Shown here in pieces: positions 6,463 through 6,788 of a DNA stretch of 6,788 nt. Source of the DNA: Pedobacter sp. UBA2067. GTDB taxonomy: Bacteria > Bacteroidota > Bacteroidia > Sphingobacteriales > Sphingobacteriaceae. The position numbers were made by a program, and so were the translations under genes. A model generated the notes under the pieces. The model was not told the origin of the DNA, searched no databases, and saw only the letters and a program-made list of their open reading frames with translations. The DNA lies in assembly GCA_002333205.1 (NCBI GenBank), contig DDAD01000113.1, positions 39,840-46,627 of the forward strand. The letters run 5' to 3'. The first letter of the stretch is position 1; every line of letters starts with the position of its first letter.

Positions 6463-6498
6463 AAACCGGCTGTGTCTCCAGATGCAGCCGGTTTTTTT
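6463..6498 (+). terminator. Intrinsic terminator after the BAX inhibitor-1 family gene
   Basis: A perfect 10-bp GC-rich inverted repeat, AAACCGGCTG (6463-6472) with CAGCCGGTTT (6485-6494), can be extended by two G-U pairs, U-A and C-G to a 14-bp stem closed by a UCCA tetraloop. It runs directly into seven T residues (6492-6498). It ends the rightward gene 17 nt after its stop. On the minus strand the stem is followed by TTTAAAAG, a poorer U tract, so it may act only weakly for the convergent ABC gene. Confidence 0.92.
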
Positions 6499-6502
6499 AT
6501 GC

Positions 6503-6788
6503 TTAAGCCAGAATGGCTTCGTCTTCTTTGATTACACCATCCAGTAGATGCAAGATTCTGGAGCCATAGGTTGCATTCACTTCAGCATGCGTTACCTGTA
6601 TAATGGTAATACCTTCTTCCTGGTTCAGCTTTTTAAAAAGATCCATGATCTGCAGCGCTTGTGCCGATTGCAGGTTGCCTGTAGGTTCATCGGCAAGGAT
6701 CAAAGAAGGTTGCGCAACAAGGGCTCTGGCAATGCCAACAAGCTGTTGCTGCCCGCCCGATAGTTGGTTTGGAAACAAATCCTTCTTG
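6503..6788 (-). CDS. ABC transporter ATP-binding protein (LolD/FtsE/MacB-like), C-terminal part, cut by window edge
   Basis: The reading frame is open to the right edge, so this is the C-terminal 94 residues of a longer ATPase; the Walker A half lies outside. Numbering from the first complete codon (6787-6785), the fragment has the ABC signature LSGGQQQ (9-15), Walker B LILADEP with the catalytic Glu34 (29-35), a D-loop TGNLQSA (36-42) and the H-loop VTH with His67, ending RILHLLDGVIKEDEAILA. The TGNL context and short C-terminus point to the LolD/FtsE/MacB group, which drive lipoprotein release, cell-division or export systems. Two oddities: the D-loop Asp (normally GNLD) is Gln40, and the residue after the signature, usually Arg (QQQRVAIARAL), is Leu16 (QQQLVGIARAL). 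The FtsX/LolC-type membrane partner is not in view. FtsE cannot be told from LolD or MacB with this part alone. Confidence 0.92.
   Translation of the reverse strand, partial: KKDLFPNQLSGGQQQLVGIARALVAQPSLILADEPTGNLQSAQALQIMDLFKKLNQEEGITIIQVTHAEVNATYGSRILHLLDGVIKEDEAILA

Noticed and set aside
6548..6763. Plus-strand frame opposite the ABC ATPase
   Set aside because: Antisense to signature, Walker B and H-loop coding sequence.
1..6788. Mobile element, CRISPR array, toxin-antitoxin or defence system
   Set aside because: No transposase, integrase, direct-repeat array or long terminal inverted repeats were seen; base composition and gene types are uniformly housekeeping.

Overview
The window reads as chromosomal housekeeping DNA from a Bacteroidota bacterium, most likely Sphingobacteriaceae-like (Pedobacter/Mucilaginibacter type; the genus is inference). 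The evidence is moderate GC, AT-rich leaders without Shine-Dalgarno sequences, several promoters of the Bacteroidota form (TTG/TTTG about 18-21 nt upstream of TAnnTTTG), and tandem Era and Der GTPase genes with Bacteroidota-style sequences. I see no mobile element, CRISPR array, phage gene or defence cassette.

Left part (1-2356): the 5' end of an initiator tRNA (fMet-like, minus strand) runs off the left edge. It is separated from era by a compact region in which a leftward and a rightward promoter overlap. era (ribosome assembly GTPase with a KH domain) is followed 46 nt later by der (double GTPase for 50S assembly), which appears to have its own promoter at the end of era. All three loci serve translation.

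Middle part (2388-4238): a minus-strand gene for a membrane-anchored C-terminal processing protease (S41 family, PDZ domain, Ser-Lys-Gln catalytic residues) converges on der. Its stop codon lies inside a strong hairpin that probably terminates its transcript. A 235-nt divergent intergenic region follows, holding the protease promoter and a small dyad but no convincing gene.

Right part (4239-6788): murQ (MurNAc-6-phosphate etherase, cell-wall recycling) is followed after 14 nt by a 189-aa acidic, aromatic-rich protein that I do not recognise; the two probably form an operon. Next comes a seven-helix BAX inhibitor-1/YccA family membrane protein with its own promoter and a textbook intrinsic terminator. 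At the right edge is the C-terminal third of a convergent ABC-transporter ATPase of the LolD/FtsE/MacB type, with unusual residues in its signature flank and D-loop.

No clearly new system is present. The most useful leads are the overlapping tRNA-fMet/era promoters, the unknown murQ partner gene, the stop-codon hairpin of the protease gene, and the atypical ABC ATPase motifs.
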